Assembly (NCBI GenBank): GCA_029858565.1
Contig: JAOUEV010000002.1
Span: 38,428 to 102,427 of the forward strand
Source of the DNA: Nitrospirota bacterium
Lineage (GTDB): Bacteria; Nitrospirota; UBA9217
Direction of reading: 5' to 3'
DNA length: 64,000 bases
In this document: positions 33,344 to 42,438 of the stretch, one piece after another
Layout: each line of letters opens with the position of its first letter
Numbering within the stretch: the first letter of the stretch is position 1
Made by a program: the position numbers and the translations under genes
The notes under the pieces: model-generated
Database searches by the model: none
Seen by the model: only the letters and a program-made list of their open reading frames with translations
Told to the model about the DNA's origin: nothing

Positions 33344-33838
33344 ATGCTCGACTACCTAGGGATATTCAAGAGATTTAATGAAGAAGGTGTTCGCTACCTT
33401 GTGGTGGGTGGCTTGGCAATGAACCTTCTTGGGGTTCCCCGGGTCACTTACGACATCGATATTCTGATCGATATGACGGATGAAAATATCGAAGTGTTGA
33501 TGCGCCTCATGAAAGAGTGGGGATTCAAGCCGAAGCTCCCCGTGAAAGTCATGGATTTTGCAGACAGGGAAAAGCGTAAAGATTGGATAGAGACGAAGCA
33601 TATGAAAGCGTTCAATCTGGTGAATGCAAAATGGGCGCTGTCCGAGATCGATATAATCATCGATGCTCCGGTTGCATACCCTGAGGCGCGCAAACATGCT
33701 AAAAAGATATCGGTGCAGGGAATATCCATCCCGGTTATTTCGATAGATGATCTCATTAAGATGAAAACGACGGCCGGCCGTGAGATGGATAAGGCGGATA
33801 TCCAGTATCTCCGCAGGGTGAAAAATGGGAAAAAGTAA
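33344..33838 (+). CDS. Nucleotidyltransferase-fold protein (AbiEii/MNT-like)
   Basis: The 164-residue protein has the minimal nucleotidyltransferase signature VRYLVVGGLAMNLLGVPRVT followed by YDIDILID (GG and DxD metal-binding Asp), and a third acidic strand SEIDIIIDAP. The C-terminal half has PVISIDDLIKMKTTAGREMDKADI, typical of the nucleotidyl-transferase AbiEii/DUF6036 group. These often act as antitoxin or toxin partners. A 59-residue gene overlaps its end, supporting a two-gene module inserted into the trp operon. Confidence 0.8.
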   Translation: MLDYLGIFKRFNEEGVRYLVVGGLAMNLLGVPRVTYDIDILIDMTDENIEVLMRLMKEWGFKPKLPVKVMDFADREKRKDWIETKHMKAFNLVNAKWALSEIDIIIDAPVAYPEARKHAKKISVQGISIPVISIDDLIKMKTTAGREMDKADIQYLRRVKNGKK

Positions 33839-34004
33839 AAACAAGGGGTTCCGCTATTACGTAAGCGAGGACATGCTTGAGCGGTATCAGAAAAAGCCCG
33901 TTTCCTTGCGTTTGCAGTGGCTCTATATGGCAAATGTGCTCCGTAAGGGGCTGAGCAAGCGGACTATTGCGATGCAGGACCGGTTCCGGGAAGGTAAAGG
34001 CTGA
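33825..34004 (+). CDS. Small partner of the nucleotidyltransferase
   Basis: The 59-residue protein (GKSKNKGFRYYVSEDMLERYQ, then PVSLRLQWLYMANVLRKG and RFREGK) starts 14 bases before the nucleotidyltransferase stop, in another frame. The pattern Y-x-V-S-x-x-x-L followed by L-x-L-Q-W-L and a final FR is one I recognise in small genes directly after such nucleotidyltransferases. It is too short for many gene callers. A two-component module is inferred from overlap and recurrence. Confidence 0.65.
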   Translation: MGKSKNKGFRYYVSEDMLERYQKKPVSLRLQWLYMANVLRKGLSKRTIAMQDRFREGKG

Positions 34005-34193
34005 ATCGCCGCTGTAACAAGTGCCCTTTGATCCGACGGGTCTTGAAAAACGATGGCGATAAACTGGCAGGCAGCATCACGGTCATTACCAAGGAAAAGA
34101 TCAGACTCATTCCCCTGCAAGAAGTGCGATAACGAACAAACGCCGCAGCTGATTGAGGCGAAGAAGTAAGTATTTGCCGATGAGGTAATGGTA

Positions 34194-35006
34194 ATGAAGA
34201 GGATCGTGTTCATACTTGCCTTCCTATTGTTTCCGCTGCTGGCGATCGGGCAGGAGCCCCTTTGGGTGGAGGCCGCCGGCGAATCGCAGATGGGCGAGAT
34301 GGACATGCAGAAAGAGGTCAAGGACCGGGCAAAGCGCGATGCCCAGGCCAAGGCCGTGGAGCAGGCCGTGGGCGCGTTCGTCAAGTCTCACACGCTGGTC
34401 TCGAACAACCAGGTTGCCGAGGACCTGATCTTCGCGGCAGTTCGCGGCAAGATCGATAAGATGAACGTCCTGTCCGAGGGATGGGACGAGAAGGACCGGA
34501 GCATCTACCGGGTCAGGATCAAGGCGCTGGTGGCGCCGGTCTATCCGGAAAAGGGCGAAGGCCTGAACGTGAAAGCGAACCTGCACAAGAGTGTGCTGAA
34601 AGAAGGCGAGGAGACAAAGATCTCCTTTCAGGCCAACGAGGACTGCTATGTCTATATCTTCTCGGTTGCTGCCGACGGCTCCGTGACCCTGCTTCTGCCG
34701 AACTCGCAGAACAAGGACAACAAGGCGGTCAAGGACAAGGTCTACACCTTCCCGGACGAAAAGAGCGAGATCTCGCTGCAGGCGCAGTTCCTGCCTGATT
34801 TCAAGGGAGAACGGGCCGAGGAGAAGATCAAGATCCTTGCGACGAAAAAAGAAGAGGCCCTGATCCCACTCGGTTTCCAGGAGGGGATGTTCAAGGCCTA
34901 TGACGCAAAGTCTACGGGAATGATCAACGACCTGGTGCGGAAATTGAGCCACATCGACCCCACGGAATGGGCGGATTTTACCGTCACCTATACCATAACG
35001 AGATAG
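34194..35006 (+). CDS. Exported DUF4384 protein
   Basis: The 270-residue protein has a signal peptide (MKRIVFILAFLLFPLLAIGQEP). An N-terminal domain (about 25-120) is rich in charged helices (QKEVKDRAKRDAQAKAVEQAV). DUF4384 follows from about 135, with LHKSVLKEGEETKISFQANEDCYVYIFSVAADGSVTLLLPN, the typical 'cell-surface gauge' beta-sandwich. ATG 34194 is preferred to 34188 because GAGGT is 7 bases from the former. It separates trpB from trpA and has no evident link to tryptophan synthesis. Confidence 0.82.
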   Translation: MKRIVFILAFLLFPLLAIGQEPLWVEAAGESQMGEMDMQKEVKDRAKRDAQAKAVEQAVGAFVKSHTLVSNNQVAEDLIFAAVRGKIDKMNVLSEGWDEKDRSIYRVRIKALVAPVYPEKGEGLNVKANLHKSVLKEGEETKISFQANEDCYVYIFSVAADGSVTLLLPNSQNKDNKAVKDKVYTFPDEKSEISLQAQFLPDFKGERAEEKIKILATKKEEALIPLGFQEGMFKAYDAKSTGMINDLVRKLSHIDPTEWADFTVTYTITR

Positions 35007-35023
35007 CAGCGAACGAGAGGACC

Positions 35024-35836
35024 ATGTCCAGGATCAAGAACACCTTCAACCGATTGCGCAAGCGGAACGAACCGGCGCTCATCCCCTACCTCATGGCCGG
35101 GGACCCTGATCTGGCAACGACCAGGGAGATCATCCTTGCCCTGGAAAAGGCGGGCTGTGATATAATTGAGCTTGGCGCTCCATTTTCCGATCCTCTGGCA
35201 GACGGGCCGACCATTCAGAAGGCGGCCCTCCGTTCTTTGCAGCACCATACGAGCATCAAGGATGTGCTCGGCCTTGTCGCCGATGTCCGCACGGTCAGCA
35301 AGATCCCGCTCATCATCATGACCTACTATAACCTGATCTTTCACTACGGCGAGGAGCGGTTCGTGCATGACGCGGTTGCCGCTGGTTTGGACGGGATCAT
35401 CCTGCCGGACCTGCCTCCGGAAGAGGCGGGAACGCTGATCACCGCCGCGAAAAGGGAAGGCCTGGACACGATCTTCCTGCTCGCGCCCACGAGCACTGAC
35501 GAACGCATGAAGGTCGTGGCGCGGGCGTCCCAGGGATTCATCTACTATGTTTCGCTCACCGGCGTGACCGGCTCCACCGTGGGGCTCCAGCAGTCCGCCA
35601 TCGCCGGGTCCCTTGAAAAGATCCGGGCGTTGACGGACAAGCCCGTGGCCGTGGGATTCGGCATTGCCACGCCGGACCAGGCGGCGCAGGTGGCGACCTG
35701 GGGCGCCGACGGAGTGATCGTGGGCAGCGCCCTGGTAAAAGTGATCGAGCAGCACGCGGCATCTCCCGATGTCGCTGATCGGGCAGCGGAGTTCGTGAAG
35801 TCCCTCAAGCAGGGTGTGCTGGCGACGCGGTCCTAG
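35024..35836 (+). CDS. trpA: Tryptophan synthase alpha chain
   Basis: The 270-residue barrel cleaves indole-3-glycerol phosphate. The catalytic Glu and Asp are visible in IIELGAPFSDPLADGPTIQ. PDLPPEEAG, the phosphate-binding GVTGSTVGL and GFGIATPDQAAQ are also present. ATG 35024 follows GAGAGG; the longer frame overlaps the preceding gene. It lies 17 bases after the DUF4384 gene, so it is probably expressed through it. Confidence 0.96.
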   Translation: MSRIKNTFNRLRKRNEPALIPYLMAGDPDLATTREIILALEKAGCDIIELGAPFSDPLADGPTIQKAALRSLQHHTSIKDVLGLVADVRTVSKIPLIIMTYYNLIFHYGEERFVHDAVAAGLDGIILPDLPPEEAGTLITAAKREGLDTIFLLAPTSTDERMKVVARASQGFIYYVSLTGVTGSTVGLQQSAIAGSLEKIRALTDKPVAVGFGIATPDQAAQVATWGADGVIVGSALVKVIEQHAASPDVADRAAEFVKSLKQGVLATRS

Positions 35837-35875
35837 CGGGTCGCTGCTCGCCGTGTCGCAGGGGGGGAGGGTCCG

Positions 35876-37594
35876 ATGAAGGCCAAGCGCAAGAAAACGT
35901 CCTCGTCGAAAGCGTCCTCGAAAAAAAGCGCGAAGAGAACAGGCGCTCGAACCTCTGTTGACAGATGCTCGGTCGATGTCCTGCGCGCGCAGGCTCAGGC
36001 CCTGAAGGAACTTCTATCTCTGCACAAGGCCAAACAGGCATTCCTCTCCGGTCAGCCGGCAGCAGATATGAACCGGCTGCTCTCCGATTACCTCAATGTC
36101 ATCCTGAGCCTTACCGGTACGACCGCGGGCACCATCTTTCTCCGGGAAGAGAATGAGCTGGTGTTCCGCGCCGTGCGCGGACCGCGGGCCAGGGCGCTGA
36201 TCAACAGGCGGCTCTCCCTGAGCGAAGGGATCGCCGGCTGGGTCGCACGGAACGGAAAGACCTGTGTGAGCAGGGATGTGGCAAAGGATGTGCGATGGAG
36301 CAGCAGGATCAGCGCCGAACTCAAGGTCCCGACCGTGAACATCCTTGCCGCGCCCCTGCGGATCGCTGACGGCGTCATCGGGGTTATCGAGGTCCTGAAC
36401 AAGAAGAACGGCCTGCCCTTTGACAAGACCGACCGGGAGCTGCTCGAGACACTGTCGGGCCAGCTGGCCCTTGATGTCGCCTATGTCCAGTCCCTGATCA
36501 GGACGCGCCGGGACGCCGAGCGCAAGGCCATGCAGGCGCAGTTCTCCATGGTGCTCAACTCGACCCTTGACCAGCGCGAGGTGCGCAAGCGGGCCATGGA
36601 GGCGGCAACGAACCTCATGGATGCCGAGGTGGGGTCCCTGCTGCTGGTGGATGAACAGTCAAATGAGCTCTTCTTCGAGGTTGCGCTCGGCGACAAAGGG
36701 GACCAGCTGAAGCAGGTTCGCCTCAAGATGGGCGAAGGCATCGCAGGCTGGGTTGCGGCGAACGACCAGGCCGCCATTGTCAACGACGTGGCCAACGACC
36801 CGCGGCACTTCAAAAAGGCGCAGAACATCATCCAGTTCGTCACGCGAAACATGATCTGCGTGCCGGTCCGGGTGCGGGGACGGGTGCTCGGGGTTCTCGA
36901 GGCGATCAACAAGCGGGACAACAGCTTGTTCACCGAGCAGGACCTGGAGGCTTTCTGGATGCTGGCAAACCAGGTCGCGGTCGCGCTCGAGAACGCGAAC
37001 CTCTACGCGGAACTGCAGGAGACCTTTGTGAACACCGCTGAGGCCCTTGCCGCGGCCGTTGAGAAGAAGGACCCCTATACGGGCGGGCATATCATGCGCG
37101 TGGTGGAATACAGCCTGGCCATCGCCAAGCACCTGGCCGTTCCGTTGCCGGACATGGATCAGCTCCGGCTCGCGGCGGTGCTTCACGATATCGGCAAGAT
37201 CGGGGTGAAGGACAGCGTTCTGCTGAAACAGGGCAAGCTGACGCCCGAGGAATTCGCGCACATGCGGGAGCATCCGGTGGTCGGGGACGACATCATCGCG
37301 CATATCAACCAGATGCACAAGGTGCGGCGGGCGATGCGGGCCCACCACGAGAAATGGGACGGCAGCGGCTATCCCGACGGCTTGCGGGGAGATCAGATAC
37401 CGCTCCACGCGAGGATCATCCTCGTGGCCGATACGCTCGATGCCATAACCACGGACCGGCCCTATCGAAAAGCGGCGGACCTTCAGACGGCCCAGGAGGA
37501 GATCAAGCGCTTCATGGGCAAGGAGTTCGACCCGCGGGTGGCCGAGGCGTTCTTCCGGGCCTGCGAAAAAGGGGACATCACGATCAGCAAGTGA
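35876..37594 (+). CDS. GAF-GAF-HD-GYP cyclic-di-GMP phosphodiesterase-type protein
   Basis: The 572-residue soluble protein starts with a Lys/Ser-rich tail (about 1-30). GAF1 (about 65-205, GIAGWVARNGKTCVSRDVA) and GAF2 (about 225-370, GEGIAGWVAANDQAAIVNDVA) follow, then a full HD-GYP domain: LHDIGKIGVKDSVLLKQGKL, MREHPVVGDDII, AHHEKWDGSGYPDGL and VADTLDAIT. The HD and GYP residues are intact, so hydrolysis of cyclic-di-GMP or a related dinucleotide is expected. The duplicated GAF domains probably sense a small ligand or redox state. It precedes the cAMP signalling genes. Confidence 0.92.
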   Translation: MKAKRKKTSSSKASSKKSAKRTGARTSVDRCSVDVLRAQAQALKELLSLHKAKQAFLSGQPAADMNRLLSDYLNVILSLTGTTAGTIFLREENELVFRAVRGPRARALINRRLSLSEGIAGWVARNGKTCVSRDVAKDVRWSSRISAELKVPTVNILAAPLRIADGVIGVIEVLNKKNGLPFDKTDRELLETLSGQLALDVAYVQSLIRTRRDAERKAMQAQFSMVLNSTLDQREVRKRAMEAATNLMDAEVGSLLLVDEQSNELFFEVALGDKGDQLKQVRLKMGEGIAGWVAANDQAAIVNDVANDPRHFKKAQNIIQFVTRNMICVPVRVRGRVLGVLEAINKRDNSLFTEQDLEAFWMLANQVAVALENANLYAELQETFVNTAEALAAAVEKKDPYTGGHIMRVVEYSLAIAKHLAVPLPDMDQLRLAAVLHDIGKIGVKDSVLLKQGKLTPEEFAHMREHPVVGDDIIAHINQMHKVRRAMRAHHEKWDGSGYPDGLRGDQIPLHARIILVADTLDAITTDRPYRKAADLQTAQEEIKRFMGKEFDPRVAEAFFRACEKGDITISK

Positions 37595-37595
37595 T

Positions 37596-37694
37596 CATTG
37601 CGGATTGTGGATTGCGGAATGCGGATTGAAAGTCCGGTTTGGACGATCGAGGTGAATCTGCAATCCGAAATCTGCAATCCGAAATCGAAAATTG
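37596..37694. repeat. Inverted array of TGCGGATTG repeats
   Basis: The left arm (about 37598-37628) has three to four near copies of TTGCGGA/TTGTGGA/ATGCGGA. The right arm (about 37656-37694) has two copies of ATCTGCAATCCGAA in opposite sense. The spacer is about 30 bases. Confidence 0.7.
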
Positions 37695-37708
37695 TAAGGG
37701 GGTAGGGT

Positions 37709-38350
37709 ATGGCTGAAGCATCACAGATGTTCGCCAAGTTCGGGAAGCATTTTCCCGCGGGCACCGTCCTGTTCAATGACGGGGACAGCGGCGAAGAGAT
37801 GTTCATCGTTCAGTCCGGGAAAGTGAAGATCAGCAAGAAGATACGCGGCGTGGAAAAGACTCTGGCGACACTTGAAAAGGGCGAGTTCTTCGGCGAAATG
37901 GCGATCCTGAACGACAAGCCCCGTTCCGCCAGCGCGGAGGCGATCGAGGACTGCGAAATGCTGGTCATCGACCGAAAGACCTTTGAGACGCTGCTCCGGA
38001 GCAACGTGGAGATCGCCATCCGGTTCATCAAGCGACTTGCCGACCGGCTGCGCGAGGCCAACGACCAGATGGAAGCGCTGATGATCAAGGATAACACGAG
38101 CCGTCTGCTCAACATCCTCTCGAAAAAGGTGCGGGAGTCAAAGAGCGATCAGATGTCCCTTGCCATAGAGGACCTGGGCGGGATGGCGGGCATCGACGGC
38201 GGCCAGGCGCGGATGATCCTGGAAAAGCTGGCCAGCGTGCGCATACTCTCGCTGACGGCCGACGACCGTATCGTCATCTCAAGCAAGGACCAGGTTGACC
38301 GGCTGCTCAGGTATCTGGAAATGCGCGAGATCTTCGGCGAAATGGTGTAG
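37709..38350 (+). CDS. CRP-like cyclic-nucleotide-binding regulator
   Basis: The 213-residue protein has a cNMP-binding beta-roll (about 10-125) with a canonical phosphate-binding cassette FFGEMAILNDKPRSAS. The Glu and Arg that hold the cyclic phosphate are both present, so cAMP or cGMP binding is likely. A long C-helix and a winged-helix C-terminus follow (SLAIEDLGGMAGIDGGQARMI, VRILSLTADDRIVI). The helix-turn-helix deviates from the classical Crp motif. It is followed by an adenylate-cyclase gene and a cAMP phosphodiesterase gene on the same strand, probably one regulatory unit. Confidence 0.87.
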   Translation: MAEASQMFAKFGKHFPAGTVLFNDGDSGEEMFIVQSGKVKISKKIRGVEKTLATLEKGEFFGEMAILNDKPRSASAEAIEDCEMLVIDRKTFETLLRSNVEIAIRFIKRLADRLREANDQMEALMIKDNTSRLLNILSKKVRESKSDQMSLAIEDLGGMAGIDGGQARMILEKLASVRILSLTADDRIVISSKDQVDRLLRYLEMREIFGEMV

Positions 38351-38397
38351 GGGCAGCGACAAGTGACGAGAGATAAGAGAGGGAGGAACCGGGAACC

Positions 38398-40287
38398 ATG
38401 AGCCTGCCCAATAGCAAGCGCACGGGGATCTATATCGCGCTGATCGTGGCGATCACGCTATCCTTGTTCCATGTCACCAGCTTCCGGTTCTTCGATATCC
38501 TGGATCAGAAGACCCTTGATCTGCAGTTCGCGCTGCGCGGTCCCCTCGCACCGGGTCCGGAAACGGTCATTGCAGCCATCGATGAAAAGAGCATCAGCCG
38601 CCTGGGCAGGTTTCCCTGGCCCCGTTCCACCTGGGGACGGATCGTCGACCGGCTGACCGAAGAGGGCGCGAAAGTGATCGTTTTCGATGTTTTCTTCACC
38701 GAGCCGGAGAATGTTACGTCCGACGACCAGTTCCAGAAGGCCATACGGGAAAGCGGGCGGGTCGTGCTGCCCATGGTCTTTGACCTCCAGGGGGCCTTTG
38801 GCGAGACGGGCTTCACCGACCAGAAGGTGGATTTTCTGATGCCCGCGGCCTATAGCGCGTTCCGCAATCCCGAGCAGGACGCGATCCCCGAGGCAAAAAT
38901 GGTGCTGCCCTCGCTGATGCGGTTCTCGACCTATGCCAAGACGCTGGCGCACATCAATATGAATCCCGACAGTGACGGCACCCTTCGCTGGGAGATGCTC
39001 GCGGTCAAGTATAAGGATGATTACTACGCGCCCATAGGACTCCAGGCGGCTCGGCTCTTTCTTGACCTGCCGAGCGAACGCATGGTCCTCGACATGGCCG
39101 GCGGCGTCACGATGAACAACACGGTCATTCCTACCGACGCGTACGGCCGCATGCTGATCAACTACCGCGGTCCGAACAAGACCTTTCCGATGTATTCCCT
39201 GTCGGACCTCCTGGACCGCACCCTGCCCGCGGGGACCCTCAAGAACAAGGTCATCCTGATCGGCGCGACTGCGATCGGCATCTATGATCTGCGTGTGACG
39301 CCCTATTCCACGAACATGGCGGGGATCGAGAAACATGCCAACGTGGTTGACAATATCCTTCACGGCGATTTCCTCCACCGTGCGGCTGATTACGACATTC
39401 CGCTGATCTTCCTGTTCACGCTGGTCATGGGCGCGTTGCTTCCCCGGCTCGGCGCCAAGGAGGGGGGGCTGCTGTTCCTGGCCCTGCTGGCCGGGTTCTC
39501 CGGTTTTGTGTACTACCTTTTTGCTGCCCGGGGGGTCTGGTTCAGCTGGGTCTACCCGGCATCAGCTATCTTTTTCGGCTACATGAGCCAGACAGCCTAT
39601 CGGTTCTTCACCGAGGAGCGCCGCGCCCGGGATATCCGGAAGATGTTCTCGAGCTACGTGTCCAAACGCATCGTTGATGAACTGATCCGCGACCCCAGCA
39701 AGATGAAGCTCGGCGGAGACCGCAAGGAATTGACGGTGCTGTTCTCGGATATACGGGGATTTACCACCTTTTCGGAGAAACACCAGCCCGAAGAGGTCGT
39801 GTCCCAGTTGAACGAATACCTGGGGGCCATGACGCATGTCGTGTTCGAGCACGAGGGGACGCTGGACAAGTTCGTCGGCGACGCGGTGATGGCGTTTTGG
39901 GGGGCTCCCCTGGACCAGCAGGACCACGCTGTCCGGTGCGTACGGTGCGCACTGGATATGATCAAGAAGCTCAAGGCGCTTCAGGAGAAGTGGGCCGCGG
40001 AAGGGAAGCATGTCATTGATATCGGCGTGGGCATCAACAGCGGCGATATGATCGTCGGGAACATGGGAGCGGAAGGGAAAAAGATGGATTTCACCGTGAT
40101 CGGCGACAACGTGAACCTCGCAGCGAGGGTGGAGGGCTTGACAAGACAGCATAACTGTCATATTATCATTACGGAATACACCTATGCCAAGGTCAAAGAT
40201 GTTGTGAATGTTCAGGAATTGGGCGCGGTCACGGTCAAGGGAAAAGCGCAGCCCGTGTTCATGTACGCGGTTCTCAGCGAGAAATAA
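38398..40287 (+). CDS. CHASE2-domain adenylate/guanylate cyclase (class III)
   Basis: The 629-residue membrane protein has one N-terminal helix (about 10-27), an extracytoplasmic CHASE2 sensor (about 30-330; QKTLDLQFALRG, DEKSISRLGRFPWPR), three more helices (about 338-410) and a class III cyclase domain (about 440-629). Both metal-binding Asp residues (LFSDIRGF, FVGDAVMAFW), the substrate Lys (LDKF) and the transition-state Asn/Arg (GDNVNLAARVE) are intact. The Lys plus the Thr in DFTVIGD favour ATP over GTP. Cyclic nucleotide made here would act on the CRP-like protein upstream. Confidence 0.93.
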   Translation: MSLPNSKRTGIYIALIVAITLSLFHVTSFRFFDILDQKTLDLQFALRGPLAPGPETVIAAIDEKSISRLGRFPWPRSTWGRIVDRLTEEGAKVIVFDVFFTEPENVTSDDQFQKAIRESGRVVLPMVFDLQGAFGETGFTDQKVDFLMPAAYSAFRNPEQDAIPEAKMVLPSLMRFSTYAKTLAHINMNPDSDGTLRWEMLAVKYKDDYYAPIGLQAARLFLDLPSERMVLDMAGGVTMNNTVIPTDAYGRMLINYRGPNKTFPMYSLSDLLDRTLPAGTLKNKVILIGATAIGIYDLRVTPYSTNMAGIEKHANVVDNILHGDFLHRAADYDIPLIFLFTLVMGALLPRLGAKEGGLLFLALLAGFSGFVYYLFAARGVWFSWVYPASAIFFGYMSQTAYRFFTEERRARDIRKMFSSYVSKRIVDELIRDPSKMKLGGDRKELTVLFSDIRGFTTFSEKHQPEEVVSQLNEYLGAMTHVVFEHEGTLDKFVGDAVMAFWGAPLDQQDHAVRCVRCALDMIKKLKALQEKWAAEGKHVIDIGVGINSGDMIVGNMGAEGKKMDFTVIGDNVNLAARVEGLTRQHNCHIIITEYTYAKVKDVVNVQELGAVTVKGKAQPVFMYAVLSEK

Positions 40288-40350
40288 CAGTACGCATCGC
40301 CGCACACGGTCCGATGCGATGAGCCAAGTTTACGGTCACAGGGAGGGCCG

Positions 40351-41118
40351 ATGAAGGTCAAAGTTCTGGGATGCTCGGGATCCGAAACGATCGGTCACAA
40401 TCCGCCGGGATTTCTGGTCAACGACACCGTTATGCTCGACGCGGGGACCATTACCGCGGCGCTGACGATCGAACAGCAGAGCAGGATCACCGATGTTTTC
40501 ATCAGCCATACCCATCTGGACCACCTCAAGAGCCTGTTGTTCCTGGCCGACAATGTCATCGGACGGATCAGGAAACCCGTGAAGATCCATTCGATACCCA
40601 AGGTTCTTGACGCTATCAGAAAGCATCTCATGAACGAGCTGATCTGGCCGGATTTCACGAAAATACCGACACCCAAGAATCCGGTGCTCGCGTACGCTCC
40701 CTTCGCCGCCATGAAGACTATCCGGGTCGCTGGCCTCTCGGTCAAGGCGGTGCCCATGAACCACCCGGTCCCCGCCGTCGGCTTCCTGGTGAGCGACGGC
40801 AAGACCTCGTTCATCTATACGGCTGACACCGGGCCGAACGAGCGGATCTGGAAAGAGGCCGCAAAAGCGAAGAACCTGAAAGGGATCATCGTGGACACAT
40901 CGTTTCCCAACAGCCTGGGTTTTATCGCTGACGCGAGCGGCCACTTCACTCCGGGACAGCTTGCGGCGGACCTGGCCAGGGCGAATGTCGGCTACGATGT
41001 CCCGATCTATATCTATCACATCAAGCCTGTGCACAAGAAGAAGGTCATTTCCGAGCTTCGCGCCATGGGCAGAAAGAACGTCAAGATCCTGCAGGAAGGA
41101 AAGACTTACACGTTCTAG
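40351..41118 (+). CDS. Metallo-beta-lactamase-fold cAMP phosphodiesterase (class II-like)
   Basis: The 255-residue protein has the metal-binding SHTHLDHLKSL (about 50-60), a later HP in AVPMNHPVPAVGF, the bridging Asp in YTADTGPNE and a final His in IYHIKPVHK. The N-terminus MKVKVLGCSGSE is the usual first strand. The order of motifs fits class II cyclic-nucleotide phosphodiesterases. Its place directly after the cyclase supports cAMP as substrate. GGGAGG precedes the ATG. Confidence 0.85.
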   Translation: MKVKVLGCSGSETIGHNPPGFLVNDTVMLDAGTITAALTIEQQSRITDVFISHTHLDHLKSLLFLADNVIGRIRKPVKIHSIPKVLDAIRKHLMNELIWPDFTKIPTPKNPVLAYAPFAAMKTIRVAGLSVKAVPMNHPVPAVGFLVSDGKTSFIYTADTGPNERIWKEAAKAKNLKGIIVDTSFPNSLGFIADASGHFTPGQLAADLARANVGYDVPIYIYHIKPVHKKKVISELRAMGRKNVKILQEGKTYTF

Positions 41119-41257
41119 ATCCGCTATCCCCGGTCCGCATACCTCAAGCACTGGTCATATCCAGGATTTCGCCGTCCGAAACCGTGGAAATTTGACCGTG
41201 TAAGCCTGGGATGCGGCAGGGATGCGCAGCTTGGGATCTGGAACTCGTCCTCTCATT

Positions 41258-42103
41258 ATGGCCTGGTTCAAAAAAGAACGTCCTGAAAAACTCGGCTCTG
41301 AAGCGCCGTCCAAGAAGGTCAAGATCCCCGAAGGTCTCTGGGTCAAGTGCGACAATTGCAAAGAGATCATCTACCGGAAGGAAGTGGAGAAGAACTTCAA
41401 GGTATGTCCGAAGTGCGATTACCACTTCCGCATATCTGCCTCGGAGCGTCTTCCCTTTCTTGTCGATGAAGGAAGTTTTCTCGAAGTGGAGGACGGCCTC
41501 TCCCCCAAGGATTTCCTGAACTTCAAGGACTATAAGGACAAATTGAAGAGCAGCCGCAAGAAGACCGGTCTCAAGGATGCGGTCATCTCCGGAGAAGCCA
41601 GGATCGGCGGACACCCTGTCCAGATCGTGGTCATGGACTTCAACTTCATGGGCGGCAGCATGGGCTCTGTGGTCGGCGAGAAGATCACCCGCGCTGTCGA
41701 GCGGGCGATCGAAAAGAAAACCCCGTTCATCGCGGTCGCGGCATCGGGCGGCGCGCGCATGCAGGAAGGCATCCTCTCGCTCATGCAGATGGCCAAGACC
41801 TCGGCGGCCACGGCGCGGCTTGCCGACGCAGGGCTTCCGTACATCTCCATCCTCACCGATCCGACCTTCGGCGGAGTGACCGCGAGCTTCGCCATGCTGG
41901 GCGACCTCATCATCGCCGAGCCGAAGACGCTGATCGGTTTTGCCGGTCCCCGGGTCATTGAGCAGACGATCAAGCAGCAGCTTCCTGCGGGTTTTCAGCG
42001 CGCCGAGTTCCTTCTGGAACATGGTATGATCGACATGATCGTGTCGCGCAAGGACATGCACGGGACGCTTGCCAAGGTCCTGGAGTTCTTCTCGAATGCA
42101 TGA
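41258..42103 (+). CDS. accD: Acetyl-CoA carboxylase carboxyltransferase subunit beta
   Basis: The 281-residue subunit has an N-terminal zinc ribbon (CDNC about 34-37, CPKC about 53-56) and the crotonase-like transferase core: [41 protein letters not shown] and [16 protein letters not shown]. It transfers carboxyl from biotin to acetyl-CoA, with AccA. ATG 41258 is taken because the family begins MAWF. There is no accA nearby. A DUF2905 gene overlaps its end by 8 bases. Confidence 0.96.
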   Translation: MAWFKKERPEKLGSEAPSKKVKIPEGLWVKCDNCKEIIYRKEVEKNFKVCPKCDYHFRISASERLPFLVDEGSFLEVEDGLSPKDFLNFKDYKDKLKSSRKKTGLKDAVISGEARIGGHPVQIVVMDFNFMGGSMGSVVGEKITRAVERAIEKKTPFIAVAASGGARMQEGILSLMQMAKTSAATARLADAGLPYISILTDPTFGGVTASFAMLGDLIIAEPKTLIGFAGPRVIEQTIKQQLPAGFQRAEFLLEHGMIDMIVSRKDMHGTLAKVLEFFSNA

Positions 42104-42314
42104 GCTGGGAAAGGGTCTCGTCGTCCTGGGGCTCCTATTGACGGCAGTCGGCGCAGCACTCCTGCTGGCTCACAAACTTCCGCTCATCGGAAAACTGCCT
42201 GGCGACATCCTCATCAAGCGCGGGAATTTCACATTCTACGCGCCCCTTGCCACCGGGATCGTCCTGAGCCTGCTGGTCAGCCTTATCCTCTTTCTTATTG
42301 GAAAATTTCGGTAG
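42096..42314 (+). CDS. DUF2905 small membrane protein
   Basis: The 72-residue protein has two hydrophobic segments ([41 protein letters not shown]) around the conserved loop [19 protein letters not shown], the DUF2905 signature. It is translationally coupled to accD, a pairing seen in several bacteria (or next to ruvB). Function unknown. Confidence 0.9.
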   Translation: MHELGKGLVVLGLLLTAVGAALLLAHKLPLIGKLPGDILIKRGNFTFYAPLATGIVLSLLVSLILFLIGKFR

Positions 42315-42438
42315 CGTTTTTCCGTAAACTATCCTGTAAACTATCCCGCCTTGACAGTCGCCGTGATCGCAGATATAGTCTAAGCATTCGCACTGCTCCA
42401 TCAACCGCTTCCTCATATCTTCTTTCCGGAGGTGCAGC

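Noticed and set aside
34053..34169. 38-codon ORF with a CKKC pair between the nucleotidyltransferase module and the DUF4384 gene
   Set aside because: No Shine-Dalgarno, no recognised family and only one CxxC; not enough to call a gene.
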